DNA from: Micromonospora gifhornensis
Lineage (GTDB): Bacteria > Actinomycetota > Actinomycetes > Mycobacteriales > Micromonosporaceae
Direction: 5' to 3'
Assembly (NCBI RefSeq): GCF_016863515.1
Contig: NZ_BOPA01000028.1
Location: 98,417 to 162,416 of the forward strand
Length of the DNA stretch: 64,000 bases
Under the pieces are notes generated by a model. That model was not told the origin of the DNA and made no database searches. It was given only the letters and a program-made list of their open reading frames with translations. Shown piece by piece: positions 48,451 through 58,334 of this stretch. How positions within the stretch are numbered: position 1 is the stretch's first letter; every line of letters starts with the position of its first letter. The position numbers were made by a program, and so were the translations under genes.

Positions 48451-50409
48451 TCACGCGAACCACCCCGCCTGGACGGCCAGGAAGGCGGCCACCACCAGCA
48501 GCGCACCGGTCAGGATCGAGGTGGCGTACGACCGGACGAAGCCGGTCTGCATCCGCCGCAGGCGACTCGAACCGCCGCCGACACCGGCAGCCAGACCGTT
48601 CACCAGCCCGTCGATCCCCCGGTTGTCCAGGTAGACCAGCGCCCGGGTGAGGAAGATGCCCGGCTTCTCGAAGACCGCCTCGTTGACCGTGTCGGTGTAG
48701 AGGTTCTTGCGAGCGGCGGTGACAAGCACCCCGGCCGGCTGCGGCTCGATGGCCGTACCGCCCCGGAACAGGAACCAACCGAGCAGGGCACCGAGCACGG
48801 TGACGCCCAGCGACAGCGCGACGATCGCCCAGTGCGGCAGCACCGCGTCGTGGTGCGCCTCGCCCGCGCTCAGCCCGGCGGTGGCGGTCAGCCAGTCCGG
48901 CACCGAGGTGGCCAGCAGCCAACCCGCGCCGAGGGAGCCGATGCCGAGCAGGATCAGCGGGATGGTCATCAGCGGCGGGGACTCGTGCGGGTGCTCGATG
49001 TCCGTGGTCCACCGCTTCGGCCCGTGGAAGGTGAGCATGAACAGCCGGGTCATGTAGAAGGCGGTAAGCGCGGCACCGAGTACCGCGGCCCCACCGAACA
49101 GCCAGGCGGTCCAGCCCTCCCGCTCGAAGGCGGCGGCGATGATCGGCTCCTTGGAGAAGTACCCGGAGAACGGGAACATGCCGATGATGGCCAGCCAGCC
49201 CGCACCGAAGGTCAACCAGGTGATCTTCATGTACTTGGAGAGGCCACCGAAGCGGCGGATGTCCACCTGGTCCTTCATGCCGTGCATGACCGAGCCGGCA
49301 CCGAGGAACATGTTGGCCTTGAAGAAGCCGTGCGCCAGCAGGTGCACGATGGCCAGCGCGTACGCCGCGCCACCCAGGCCGACGCCGAGGAACATGTAGC
49401 CGATCTGGCTCACCGTCGACCAGGCCAGCACCCGCTTGATGTCGTCCTTGGCGCAGCCGATGATCGCGCCCATCACCAGGGTCAGCGCACCGACGCTCAC
49501 CACCACCAGTTGCAGGGTGGTGTTGACCGAGAAGATGATGTTGGATCGGGCGATCAGGTAGACGCCCGCGGTGACCATCGTCGCGGCGTGGATGAGCGCC
49601 GACACCGGGGTCGGGCCCTCCATCGCGTCCGGCAACCACGCCTGCAGCGGGAACTGACCGGACTTACCGGCCGCACCGAGCAGCAGGAGCAGGCCGAGCA
49701 CCAGCACGGTGCCACCGGCCAGCGCGCCGACGCCGTTGAAGACCTCGTCGTACTGGGTGGTGCCGAGTGTGGCGAACATGATGAAGATGGCGATGGCCAG
49801 ACCGGCGTCACCGACCCGGTTCATCAGGAACGCCTTCTTACCGGCGGTGGCAGCGGCCGGCTTGGTGTACCAGAAGGAGATCAGCAGGTACGACGCCAGA
49901 CCGACGCCCTCCCAGCCGAAGTACAGCATCACGTAGTTGTTGCCGAGGACCAGCAGCAGCATGGCCGCGACGAACAGGTTGAAGTAGGCGAAGAACCGCC
50001 GCCGACCCGGGTCGTGCGCCATGTACTCGACCGCGTACAGGTGGATCAGGAGACCCACGCCGGTGATCAGCAGGACGAAGACACCGGCCAGCGGGTCGAA
50101 GAGCAGGCCGAAGTCGACGTGCAGGCCGCCGACCGCGATGAAGTCCCAGAGGCTCAGCTCGACCGACTTGTTCTCCAGGCCGCGCAGACCGAGGAAGTAG
50201 CTCAACCCGAGCACGAACGCCGCGCCGATGGCGGCGACGCCGAGCCAGTGTCCCCAACGGTCGGCCCGCCGCCCGAGCAGCAGCAGCACCGCCGCGCTGA
50301 GCAGCGGGATCGCCACCAGCAGCCAGACGCTGCTCAGCAGGCCGTCGGCCGTCGCGTACGAGACCGTCTCGGCCGGAGCAGCCTGGGCGTACGTCAGAAT
50401 TTCGTCCAC
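48451..50409 (-). CDS. nuoL: NADH-quinone oxidoreductase subunit L
   Basis: The largest proton-channel subunit of complex I, 652 residues, with the long lateral helix expected at the C-terminal end. Typical stretches are YFNLFVAAMLLLVLGNNYVM, FFGWEGVGLASYLL-type (here LYFGWEGVGLASYLLISFWY), PLQAWLPDAMEGPTPVSALI and DDIKRVLAWSTVSQIGYMFL. It begins 12 bases after nuoK. Confidence 0.97.
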   Translation of the reverse strand: MDEILTYAQAAPAETVSYATADGLLSSVWLLVAIPLLSAAVLLLLGRRADRWGHWLGVAAIGAAFVLGLSYFLGLRGLENKSVELSLWDFIAVGGLHVDFGLLFDPLAGVFVLLITGVGLLIHLYAVEYMAHDPGRRRFFAYFNLFVAAMLLLVLGNNYVMLYFGWEGVGLASYLLISFWYTKPAAATAGKKAFLMNRVGDAGLAIAIFIMFATLGTTQYDEVFNGVGALAGGTVLVLGLLLLLGAAGKSGQFPLQAWLPDAMEGPTPVSALIHAATMVTAGVYLIARSNIIFSVNTTLQLVVVSVGALTLVMGAIIGCAKDDIKRVLAWSTVSQIGYMFLGVGLGGAAYALAIVHLLAHGFFKANMFLGAGSVMHGMKDQVDIRRFGGLSKYMKITWLTFGAGWLAIIGMFPFSGYFSKEPIIAAAFEREGWTAWLFGGAAVLGAALTAFYMTRLFMLTFHGPKRWTTDIEHPHESPPLMTIPLILLGIGSLGAGWLLATSVPDWLTATAGLSAGEAHHDAVLPHWAIVALSLGVTVLGALLGWFLFRGGTAIEPQPAGVLVTAARKNLYTDTVNEAVFEKPGIFLTRALVYLDNRGIDGLVNGLAAGVGGGSSRLRRMQTGFVRSYATSILTGALLVVAAFLAVQAGWFA

Positions 50410-50421
50410 CGGTGGGCCCCT

Positions 50422-50739
50422 CTAGTACTTCAGCAGGTTGGCGTCGTCGACGCTGGCGGAGCGCCGGGTGCGGAAGATCGCCATGATGATGGCCAACCCG
50501 ACCACGACCTCGGCCGCCGCCACCACCATCACGAAGAACGCCATGATCTGGCCGTTGAGGTCACCGTTCATCCGGCTGAAGGTGACCAACGCCAGGTTGG
50601 CCGCGTTGAGCATCAGCTCGACACACATGAACAGCACGATCGCGTTGCGCCGGACCAGCACCCCGGCCGCGCCGATGGTGAACAGCACCGCGGCGAGGAC
50701 CAGGTAGTAGTTCGGCTCGACCGAGAAGAAGTCACTCAT
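50422..50739 (-). CDS. nuoK: NADH-quinone oxidoreductase subunit K
   Basis: A three-helix membrane subunit of 105 residues. The conserved glutamates are in FMCVELMLNAANLAL and VVAAAEVVVGLAIIMAIF. The C-terminal tail is a little longer than in E. coli. ATGA overlap with nuoJ (50736-50739). Confidence 0.97.
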   Translation of the reverse strand: MSDFFSVEPNYYLVLAAVLFTIGAAGVLVRRNAIVLFMCVELMLNAANLALVTFSRMNGDLNGQIMAFFVMVVAAAEVVVGLAIIMAIFRTRRSASVDDANLLKY

Positions 50740-51506
50740 TTCTCAGTGCCCTTCAGGGTGGTCTCCTCGGCGGTCAGTTCGCGGACCGGCAGGATGTCCG
50801 GCGTGCTCCGGTCGCTGAGTCGCCCGTCCGGCAGGCGGGCCGGGGTGGCGACCGACGAGGAGGTGGCGAAGACACCCGGGCCGGGCTTCGGGCCGGGGTA
50901 GTTGCCGGGCGTGAAGCGCGCCTTCATGGTGGCCACCTGGTCGCGCCGGTCCTCCTTGCGCCGCTCGACGTGCGCCAGGATCATGCCGCCGATGGTGGCG
51001 GTGATCAGCAGCGCCGCGGTGAGCTCGAACGCGAAGACGTAGTCGGTGAACAGCAGCCGGGCGATGCTCTGTACGTTGCCGCCGGCGTTGGCCTGCTCCA
51101 GGCCGACCGCCTCGGTGCCCTGGGTGGCCCGGTAGGTGCCGCTGCCGAGCAGGGCGGCGAAGCCGACGCCGAGCCCGATCGCGGCGATCCGCTGACCGCG
51201 TAGTACCTCGATCAGCGAGTCGGAGGCATCCCGGCCGACAAGCATTAGTACGAACAGGAAGAGCATCATGATCGCGCCGGTGTAGACGATGATCTGCACC
51301 ATGCCGATGAACGGCCCCGCCTGGAGCACGTAGAACACGCCCAGGCTGAGCATGGTCAGCACCAGCCAGAGCGCCGAGTGCACCGCGTTGCGCGCCGCGA
51401 TCATGCCGATCGCGCCGGCCAACGCGAGCGGGGCGAGGATCCAGAAGGTCACCGCCTCCCCGCCGGAGACCGCCCCCGCGGCGGCGAGCACCGTCGACGT
51501 GGTCAT
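50736..51506 (-). CDS. nuoJ: NADH-quinone oxidoreductase subunit J
   Basis: A 256-residue membrane subunit with five helices, including the pi-bulge region FIGMVQIIVYTGAIMMLFLF. The C-terminal about 70 residues are an extra hydrophilic tail (KARFTPGNYPGPKPGPGVFA and following). ATG 51506 overlaps the nuoI stop (ATGA). A longer frame to 51851 lies within nuoI. Confidence 0.96.
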   Translation of the reverse strand: MTTSTVLAAAGAVSGGEAVTFWILAPLALAGAIGMIAARNAVHSALWLVLTMLSLGVFYVLQAGPFIGMVQIIVYTGAIMMLFLFVLMLVGRDASDSLIEVLRGQRIAAIGLGVGFAALLGSGTYRATQGTEAVGLEQANAGGNVQSIARLLFTDYVFAFELTAALLITATIGGMILAHVERRKEDRRDQVATMKARFTPGNYPGPKPGPGVFATSSSVATPARLPDGRLSDRSTPDILPVRELTAEETTLKGTEK

Positions 51507-52144
51507 GCCGTCTCTCCCTTTTCCGCCGCAGCTCGCTGGGCGGCCTGCTCGGCACCGGGGAACGTGACGCCCGGGTGCTCGTCCACCTGGTAGCGGCCCG
51601 GCCCCATCGGCGAGCGCTCGGCACCGGCCGAGGTACCCGGGTTCGTCAGGCTGCCGACGTAGTAGTCCTTCTCGCTGTCGCCCAGGCGCATCGGGTGCGG
51701 CGGCTGCTCCATCCCTTCGAGCAGGGGCGCGAGCAACTGCTCCTTGGTGAAGATCAGGTCCTGCCGGTTGTCCCGGGCCAGCTCGTACTCGTTGCTCATG
51801 GTGAGCGAACGGGTCGGGCATGCCTCGATGCACAGTCCGCAGAAGATGCACCGCGCGTAGTTGATCTGGTAGACGCTGGCGTACCGCTCACCCGGCGAGA
51901 ACCGCTGCTCGTCGGTGTTGTCGCCACCCTCGACGTAGATCGCGTCCGCCGGGCAGGCCCAGGCGCACAGCTCACAGCCGATGCACTTCTCCAGCCCGTC
52001 CGGGTGCCGGTTGAGGATGTGCCGCCCGTGGTAACGGGGGGCCGGCGTCGGCGGGGTGAACGGGTAGTCGGTGGTGACGACCTTCTTGAACATGTGCGAG
52101 AAGGTGACCCCGAAGCCCTTGAACGTTCCGGTGATCGCGCCCAC
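51503..52144 (-). CDS. nuoI: NADH-quinone oxidoreductase subunit I
   Basis: The ferredoxin-like subunit carrying clusters N6a and N6b. The two motifs are CIGCELCAWACPADAI and CIFCGLCIEACPTRSL, each CxxCxxCxxxCP. The 213-residue length includes a C-terminal extension found in actinobacterial NuoI. It starts one base after the nuoH stop. Confidence 0.97.
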   Translation of the reverse strand: MGAITGTFKGFGVTFSHMFKKVVTTDYPFTPPTPAPRYHGRHILNRHPDGLEKCIGCELCAWACPADAIYVEGGDNTDEQRFSPGERYASVYQINYARCIFCGLCIEACPTRSLTMSNEYELARDNRQDLIFTKEQLLAPLLEGMEQPPHPMRLGDSEKDYYVGSLTNPGTSAGAERSPMGPGRYQVDEHPGVTFPGAEQAAQRAAAEKGETA

Positions 52145-52145
52145 G

Positions 52146-53492
52146 TCACACCTCCTCAGAGTCCTGGCCGGCGGGGACGTTGGCCGGCTCCCGCTCGGCG
52201 ACCATGCGCCGGGTGCGCGGGCTCGGTGGTACCTGCAGGTCCATCGGGGGCAGCGGGAAGCTGCCCTGCGGCCGGTTCTCGACCTGCTCGGCGACGGTCG
52301 GCTTCTGCTCCGGCTTGCGGTTCGGCCAGAACAGGGCGGCGATCAGTGCGATACCGCCGAGGATGCCGAACACCACCAGCCGGTCGTTGCGCTCCCAGTC
52401 CTGCACCTTGAGCCAGGTGGCCAGGAAGACGATCCAGACCAGGCTGACCGGGATGAGGACCTTCCAGCCGAGGCGCATGAGCTGGTCGTAGCGCAGCCGG
52501 GGCAGCGTGCCACGCAGCCAGACGAAGACGAAGACCAGCAGGATGACCTTGGCGAAGAACCAGAGCAGCGGCCACCAACCGGAGTTGGCACCCGACCAGA
52601 TGCTGATCGGCCACGGCGCGTACCAGCCGCCGAGGAAGAGCGTCACGGTGAACGCCGACATGGCCACCATCGCGACGTACTCGCTGAGCATGATCAGCGC
52701 GAACTTCAGCGAGCTGTACTCGGTCATGAAGCCCGCCACCAGCTCCGACTCCGCCTCGGGCATGTCGAAGGGCGGCCGGTTGGTCTCACCGACGATGGAG
52801 ATGAAGAAGACCACGAAGCTCGGGAAGAGCAGCAGTGCGAACCAGCCCGGGCCGGGAAGCTCGGCGCCGAACAGGTTGAGCGTGACGCCCTGCCCCTGCG
52901 CGGCCACGATCTCGCTCGTGGACATCGTGCCGGCGAGCATGAAGACCGCCACGATGGACAGACCCAGCGACACCTCGTACGAGATCAGCTGGGCGGTGGA
53001 GCGCAGACCACCGAGCAGCGGGTAGGTCGAACCGGAGGCCCAACCGGCGAGCACGATGCCGTACACCGCCATCGACGACAGGGCCAGCACCACAAGCACC
53101 GACACCGACACGTCGGTGACCTGCAGCGGCGTCTGGTGGCCGAAGATGCTCACCATCGGACCGAACGGGATCACCGAGAGCATGGTGACCGCGCAGATCA
53201 TCGAAATGGCCGGGGCGATGAAGTAGATGACCTTGTCGGCGGCCTTCGGGAGGATGTCCTCCTTGAATGCCATCTTCAGACCGTCGGCGAGGGTCTGGAG
53301 CAGACCGAAGGGGCCCAGCTGGTTCGGGCCGGGCCGCACCGCCATCCGCCCCACGACCCGTCGCTCGAACCAGACACCGAGCAGCGTGCCGAGCAGTGCG
53401 ACGACGAAGGCAAAGACGATCTTGCCAAGGACCAGCCACCACGGGTCGTGACCGAAGTCGGAAAGCGACGGTGGCTGAGCGATCGGGATCAT
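52146..53492 (-). CDS. nuoH: NADH-quinone oxidoreductase subunit H
   Basis: The membrane subunit that, with NuoB and NuoD, forms the quinone chamber. 448 residues with eight to nine helices; signature GPNQLGPFGLLQTLADGLKM, SIVGETNRPPFDMPEAESEL and the loop LPRLRYDQLMRLGWKVLIPV. The C-terminal about 80 residues are a polar extension. ATGA overlap with nuoG. Confidence 0.97.
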   Translation of the reverse strand: MIPIAQPPSLSDFGHDPWWLVLGKIVFAFVVALLGTLLGVWFERRVVGRMAVRPGPNQLGPFGLLQTLADGLKMAFKEDILPKAADKVIYFIAPAISMICAVTMLSVIPFGPMVSIFGHQTPLQVTDVSVSVLVVLALSSMAVYGIVLAGWASGSTYPLLGGLRSTAQLISYEVSLGLSIVAVFMLAGTMSTSEIVAAQGQGVTLNLFGAELPGPGWFALLLFPSFVVFFISIVGETNRPPFDMPEAESELVAGFMTEYSSLKFALIMLSEYVAMVAMSAFTVTLFLGGWYAPWPISIWSGANSGWWPLLWFFAKVILLVFVFVWLRGTLPRLRYDQLMRLGWKVLIPVSLVWIVFLATWLKVQDWERNDRLVVFGILGGIALIAALFWPNRKPEQKPTVAEQVENRPQGSFPLPPMDLQVPPSPRTRRMVAEREPANVPAGQDSEEV

Positions 53493-55984
53493 GCGACACC
53501 CCCGGAGGAGTTGAGGAGCGGGCCCGGACGGCCGGCCGCGTCGGCGGCGACCGACTCGGTCGTGCCGGGCGCGGAGATCCGCACCACTGCGCCGGAGGTC
53601 GCGCCCAGGCTGCGCCGCACGGTCGCGCCGGGCGAGTTGGTGGGCAGCCAGACCACCCCGTCCGGCATCTCGGTGATCGCCGCCGGCAGGGTCAACGCCC
53701 CCCGGTCGGTGCCCACCGTCACCGGGTCGCCGTCGGCGACACCGAGCGCGTCGGCGGTGCCCTTGCCCAGCCGGACCACCGGCGGACGGGCGGTGCCACC
53801 CAGGTGCTCGTCACCGTCGGTGAGGCTGCCCAGGTCGATCAGCTGGTGCCAGGTCGACAGGACCGCCTCGCCGGCACCCGGCTGCGGCACCGCGCTCGGC
53901 GTGACCGACGGGGCGCCCGGCCGGGTCGTCCTGGTCTGCGGCAGTCCACCCAGCTCGCGGCGGACGCTCAGCACGTCCCCGGTGCCCAACCGCACGTCCA
54001 GCTGCGCGGCGAGCGCGTCGAGCACCCGACCGTCGGTCATCGCGGCCGTGGTCAGCACCGCGTCGAACGGACGCAGCCGACCCTCCCAGTCCAGGAAGCT
54101 GCCGGCCTTCTCGACCACCGGCGCGACCGGCAGGACGACGTCCGCCCGGCGGGTCACCGCAGTGGCCCGCAGCTCCAGGCTGACCAGGAACGGCACCGCG
54201 TCCAGGGCCTGCTCGGCCAGCCGCGGGTCGGCCAGGTCGGCCGGGTCGACGCCGGCCACCACCAGGGCACCGAGCTGACCCGCCGCGGCGGCGGCGAGGA
54301 TGCCGTCGGTGTCCCGACCGGCCTGGCTCGGGATCACCCCGGCCGGGATGTCCCAGGCCTCACCCAGCTCGGCGCGGGCGGCCGGCTCGGTGACCAGACG
54401 CCCACCGGGCAGCAGGTTGGGCAGGCAGCCGGTGTCCACCGCGCCACGGTCACCCGCGCGCCGCGGCACCCAGGCCAGCTTCGCGCCGGTACGCGCGGCC
54501 ACCTCGGCGGCGGCGGAGAGACCACCCGGCACGCTGGCCAGTCGCTCGCCGACGATCAGGATCGCGCCCTCGGCGCTGAGCGCCTCGGTGACCGTCGCGT
54601 GCTCGGCGAGCACCCCGGCCTCCTCGCCCGGCACCACCCGGGCCAGCTTGGCACCGAGCTTCTCCAGGCCGCGGGTGGCGAACGGGGCGATCGCGTACAC
54701 CTTGAGCTTGTTCTTCAGGTACGCCTTGCGCAGGCGCAGGAAGAGGATCGGGCACTCCTCCTCCGGCTCCAGGCCGACCAGCACCACCGCCGGGGCCTTC
54801 TCGACGTCGGCGTAGGTGACGTCGGTGCTGCCGGCGACCGTGCTGGCCAGGAAGTCGGCCTCCTCGCGGGAGACCGGCCGGGCGCGGAAGTCGATGTCGT
54901 TTGTGTGCAGCGCGACCCGGGCGAACTTCGCGTACGCGTAGGCGTCCTCGACGGTCAGCCGGCCGCCGGTGAGCACCGCCGAACCCTGGCCACCGTCACG
55001 GGCGGCCCGCAGACCCTCGGCGGCGACGCGCAGCGCCTCGCTCCAGGAAGCCTCCCGCAGCTCACCGGTGCTCTGGTCGCGGACCAGCGGGGTGGTGAGC
55101 CGGTCGGTGGCCCGGGCGTACTGGAAGCCCCAGCGGCCCTTGTCGCAGTTCCACTCCTCGTTGACCTGCGGGTCGTCGCCGGCCAGCCGGCGCAGCACCT
55201 TGCCGCGCCGCCAGTCGGTGCGCTGGGCGCAGCCGGCCGAGCAGTGCTCGCAGACGCTGGGCGTGGAGACCAGGTCGAACGGGCGGGCGCGGAAGCGGTA
55301 CTGGGTGCCGGTCAGCGCACCGACCGGGCAGATCTGCACGGTGTTGCCGGAGAAGTACGAGTTGAACGGGACGTCCCCGGAGTCGCCCTCCTCACCGTAC
55401 GCCTCGTCCCGGTAGATGTTGATCTCCTCGGCGGAGGAGCGGTTCATCAGGTCGATGAACTTGTCGCCGGCGATCTCCTCGGAGAACCGGGTGCAGCGCT
55501 GGCAGAGCACGCACCGCTCGCGGTCGAGCAGCACCTGGGTGCTGATCGGCAGCGGCTTCGGGTACTCCCGCTTGTGCTCGTGGAACCGGGAGTCGGTGCG
55601 CCCGGTCGACATGGCCTGGTTCTGCAGCGGGCACTCGCCACCCTTGTCGCACATCGGGCAGTCGAGCGGGTGGTTGAGCAGTAGCAGCTCCATGACCCCC
55701 TCCTGCGCCTTCTTGGCGACCGGGGAGGTGAGCTGGGTACGCACCACCATGCCCTCGGCCACCGTCTGGGTGCAGGAGGCGACGGGCTTGCGCTGCCCCT
55801 CCACCTCCACCAGGCACTGCCGGCAGGCGCCGGCCGGGGCCAGCAGCGGGTGGTCGCAGAACCGGGGGATCTCGGTGCCGATCTGCTCGGCCACCCGGAT
55901 CAGCAGCGCACCCTTGGGGGCGGTGACCTCGACACCGTCGATGGTGAGGGTGACCGTCTCGGTCGACTTCGCTACGTCCGTCAT
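53489..55984 (-). CDS. nuoG: NADH-quinone oxidoreductase subunit G
   Basis: An 831-residue iron-sulfur subunit. The N-terminal 2Fe-2S domain has CDHPLLAPAGACRQCLVE then PVASC; next comes the HxxxC-type cluster region MELLLLNHPLDCPMCDKGGE and CPLQNQA, and CVLCQRCTRFSEEIAG. A further motif CEHCSAGCAQRTDWRRGKVL suggests the extra N7 cluster seen in some NuoG. The rest is the molybdopterin-oxidoreductase-like domain without cofactor. ATGA-type overlap with nuoH; it abuts nuoF (shared base 55984). Confidence 0.96.
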   Translation of the reverse strand: MTDVAKSTETVTLTIDGVEVTAPKGALLIRVAEQIGTEIPRFCDHPLLAPAGACRQCLVEVEGQRKPVASCTQTVAEGMVVRTQLTSPVAKKAQEGVMELLLLNHPLDCPMCDKGGECPLQNQAMSTGRTDSRFHEHKREYPKPLPISTQVLLDRERCVLCQRCTRFSEEIAGDKFIDLMNRSSAEEINIYRDEAYGEEGDSGDVPFNSYFSGNTVQICPVGALTGTQYRFRARPFDLVSTPSVCEHCSAGCAQRTDWRRGKVLRRLAGDDPQVNEEWNCDKGRWGFQYARATDRLTTPLVRDQSTGELREASWSEALRVAAEGLRAARDGGQGSAVLTGGRLTVEDAYAYAKFARVALHTNDIDFRARPVSREEADFLASTVAGSTDVTYADVEKAPAVVLVGLEPEEECPILFLRLRKAYLKNKLKVYAIAPFATRGLEKLGAKLARVVPGEEAGVLAEHATVTEALSAEGAILIVGERLASVPGGLSAAAEVAARTGAKLAWVPRRAGDRGAVDTGCLPNLLPGGRLVTEPAARAELGEAWDIPAGVIPSQAGRDTDGILAAAAAGQLGALVVAGVDPADLADPRLAEQALDAVPFLVSLELRATAVTRRADVVLPVAPVVEKAGSFLDWEGRLRPFDAVLTTAAMTDGRVLDALAAQLDVRLGTGDVLSVRRELGGLPQTRTTRPGAPSVTPSAVPQPGAGEAVLSTWHQLIDLGSLTDGDEHLGGTARPPVVRLGKGTADALGVADGDPVTVGTDRGALTLPAAITEMPDGVVWLPTNSPGATVRRSLGATSGAVVRISAPGTTESVAADAAGRPGPLLNSSGGVA

Positions 55985-57300
55985 TAGTGGGCTCCCACCA
56001 ACTGCTTGTCGGACAACTTCGGCGCAGTCCGGCCCTCGATGTAGTCGAGGTAGTCCTGCTTGAAGTACTTCAGGGACGAGGTCACCGAGCTGGTGGCACC
56101 GTCACCCAGGCCACAGAACGAGCGACCGAGGATGTTGTCGCAGGTGTCGAGCAGGGTGTCCAGGTCGTCGTGGGTGCCCTGACCGGCCAGGATGCGGCGG
56201 TAGACCCGCACCATCCAGTAGTTGCCCTCCCGGCACGGGGTGCACTTGCCGCACGACTCGTGGTGGTAGAACTCCAGCCACCGGTAGGTCGCGTAGACCG
56301 GGCAGTCCTGGTCGGAGAAGATCTGGGTGGCCGTGGTGCCGAGGATCGACCCGGCTGCCGCGACGCCCTCGAAGTCCATCGGCACGTCCAGGTGCTCGGC
56401 GGTGAGCAGCGGCGTCGACGAGCCACCCGGGGTCCAGAACTTCAGGTTGTGCCCCGGCTGCATCCCACCGGCCAGCTCGATCAGCTCGCGCAGCGTGATG
56501 CCGAGGCCGCACTCGTACTGGCCGGGGTTGGCGATCCGGCCGGAGAGCGAGTAGATCATCGGGCCGGCGGACTTCTCCGTGCCCATCGACTTCCACCAGT
56601 CCGCGCCGCCGAGCACGATGTACGGCACGCTGGCGATGGTGCCGACGTTGTTGACCACCGTGGGGCTGGCGTACAGGCCGTGGGTGGCCGGGAACGGCGG
56701 ACGCAGCCGAGGCTGGCCGCGGAAGCCCTCCAGCGAGTCGAGCAGCGCCGTCTCCTCGCCGCAGATGTACGCCCCGGCGCCGGAGTGCACCACCAGTTCC
56801 AGGTCGAAGCCGCTGCCCAGGATGTTCTTTCCCAGGTAGCCCTTGGCCTTCACCTCTTCGACGGCGTTGCGCAGCCGACGCGCGGCGTGCACCGCCTCGC
56901 CCCGGATGTAGATGTAGGCCCGGCTGGCCCGGATCGCGTACGACGCGATGATCACGCCCTCGACCAGCGAGTGCGGGTCGTGCGTCATCAGCGGCAGGTC
57001 CTTGCAGGTGCCCGGCTCGCCCTCGTCGGCGTTCACCACGAGGTAGTGCGGCTTGCCGTCACCCTGCGGAATGAAGCCCCACTTGAGACCGGTCGGGAAG
57101 CCCGCGCCGCCACGGCCGCGCAGCCCGGAGTCCTTGACCAGCTGGATCAGGTCGTCCGGGTGGGCCTTGAGCGCCTTGCGCAGCGCCGCGTAGCCGTCGA
57201 GCTTCTCGTAGGTGCCGATCTGCCAGGCGTCGGGCGACAGCCAGCGCTTGGTCAGCACCGGCGTCAGCTTGGCCAGGGTCTCCGGCCGAGGCGTGGTCAC
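55984..57300 (-). CDS. nuoF: NADH-quinone oxidoreductase subunit F
   Basis: The NADH- and FMN-binding subunit, 438 residues. The NADH/FMN loop is LRGRGGAGFPTGLKWGFIP, followed by YLVVNADEGEPGTCKDLPLM. The N3 4Fe-4S cluster motif is ESCGKCTPCREGNYWM with a distant cysteine in RSFCGLGDGA. Overlaps nuoE by four bases. Confidence 0.98.
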   Translation of the reverse strand: MTTPRPETLAKLTPVLTKRWLSPDAWQIGTYEKLDGYAALRKALKAHPDDLIQLVKDSGLRGRGGAGFPTGLKWGFIPQGDGKPHYLVVNADEGEPGTCKDLPLMTHDPHSLVEGVIIASYAIRASRAYIYIRGEAVHAARRLRNAVEEVKAKGYLGKNILGSGFDLELVVHSGAGAYICGEETALLDSLEGFRGQPRLRPPFPATHGLYASPTVVNNVGTIASVPYIVLGGADWWKSMGTEKSAGPMIYSLSGRIANPGQYECGLGITLRELIELAGGMQPGHNLKFWTPGGSSTPLLTAEHLDVPMDFEGVAAAGSILGTTATQIFSDQDCPVYATYRWLEFYHHESCGKCTPCREGNYWMVRVYRRILAGQGTHDDLDTLLDTCDNILGRSFCGLGDGATSSVTSSLKYFKQDYLDYIEGRTAPKLSDKQLVGAH

Positions 57301-58334
57301 TTCTGACCCCCCTTGTCGTTCGCGGAGCCACGGCCGGTGGACTCCGCTTCACTGAGGTTGCGCTCCTGCGCCTCGGCGTCGTCGCCGGCGGGCTTGGCGT
57401 CGCTGGCCGGCTTGTTGGCCGCCACACCGGCCGCCTCCGCCGCCTGGGCGTCCCGCGGCCCGGGTGCCGCACCGTCGGTCGGGACCTTCGTGCCGGGTGC
57501 GTCCGGCACGGCGGTCTTCGCGTCCGGCTGGCGGGTCTCGGCTGTACGCACCTGCGGCGACTTGCGGTCGGGAGCCGCGACGTCGGGTGCGGTGGTCCCG
57601 GTCGGTGCCGCCTTCGGCGGGGTGGCCGGGGCCGGCTTGTCACCGGCCTTGCTGCTGCGGATCGGGGTGTTCGGGTCGAAGCCCGGTGCCGCCACACCGT
57701 GCTGCTGCGCCAGCCGCAGGCCGCGCAACGAAGGCTCGCCCGGCACGCCGTCGGCGACCGCGCCCTCGCGCTCGTCGGCGAACCCGGCGAGCTGGACCGA
57801 CATCTCCTTGAGGGTGCAGAGGCGGGCGCCCCGGCTCGGCGTGGGCCGGTTGCCGGCCCGCAGCTCGTCGACCAGGCCCACCGCGCCCTGCGGGTCGACT
57901 CCGTCGAAGAAGTCGTAGTTGACGGTCATCACCGGGCCGTAGTCGCAGGCCGCCAGGCACTCGGCGTGCTCCAGCGTGATCTTGCCGTCCTCGGTGGTCT
58001 CGTCGTGCCCGACGCCCAGGTGCTCGGCGAGGGTGTCGTAGACCTCCTGGCCACCGAGCACGTTGCACATCGTGTTCGTGCAGACGCTGACCAGGTAGTC
58101 GCCGGTGGGCCGGCGCTTGTACATGGTGTAGAAGCTGGCGACCGCGCCGACCTGGGCCTTGTTCAGGCCGAGGACCTCGGCGCAGAACGCCACACCGGCC
58201 GGGGAGACGTAGCCCTCCTCGGACTGCACCAGGTGCAGCAGGGGCAGCAGGGCCGAGCGCGACCGGTCGGCCGGGTAGCGGGCGATGATCTCCCGCGCCC
58301 GGGCCCGGGTCTCGTCGGTGAAGACCGTAGTCAC
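57297..58334 (-). CDS. nuoE: NADH-quinone oxidoreductase subunit E with long C-terminal extension
   Basis: The 2Fe-2S (N1a) subunit. The ligands are C85, C90, C126 and C130 in VCTNTMCNVLGG and ECLAACDYGPVM, and the normal domain ends near residue 200. The protein continues to 345 residues with about 140 residues rich in Pro, Ala, Lys, Thr and Asp (KPAPATPPKAAPTGTTAPDV and similar), which look disordered. A typical NuoE is 160-250 residues, so this tail is unusual and of unknown use. ATGA overlaps on both sides show it is a true part of the operon. Confidence 0.95.
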   Translation of the reverse strand: MTTVFTDETRARAREIIARYPADRSRSALLPLLHLVQSEEGYVSPAGVAFCAEVLGLNKAQVGAVASFYTMYKRRPTGDYLVSVCTNTMCNVLGGQEVYDTLAEHLGVGHDETTEDGKITLEHAECLAACDYGPVMTVNYDFFDGVDPQGAVGLVDELRAGNRPTPSRGARLCTLKEMSVQLAGFADEREGAVADGVPGEPSLRGLRLAQQHGVAAPGFDPNTPIRSSKAGDKPAPATPPKAAPTGTTAPDVAAPDRKSPQVRTAETRQPDAKTAVPDAPGTKVPTDGAAPGPRDAQAAEAAGVAANKPASDAKPAGDDAEAQERNLSEAESTGRGSANDKGGQK

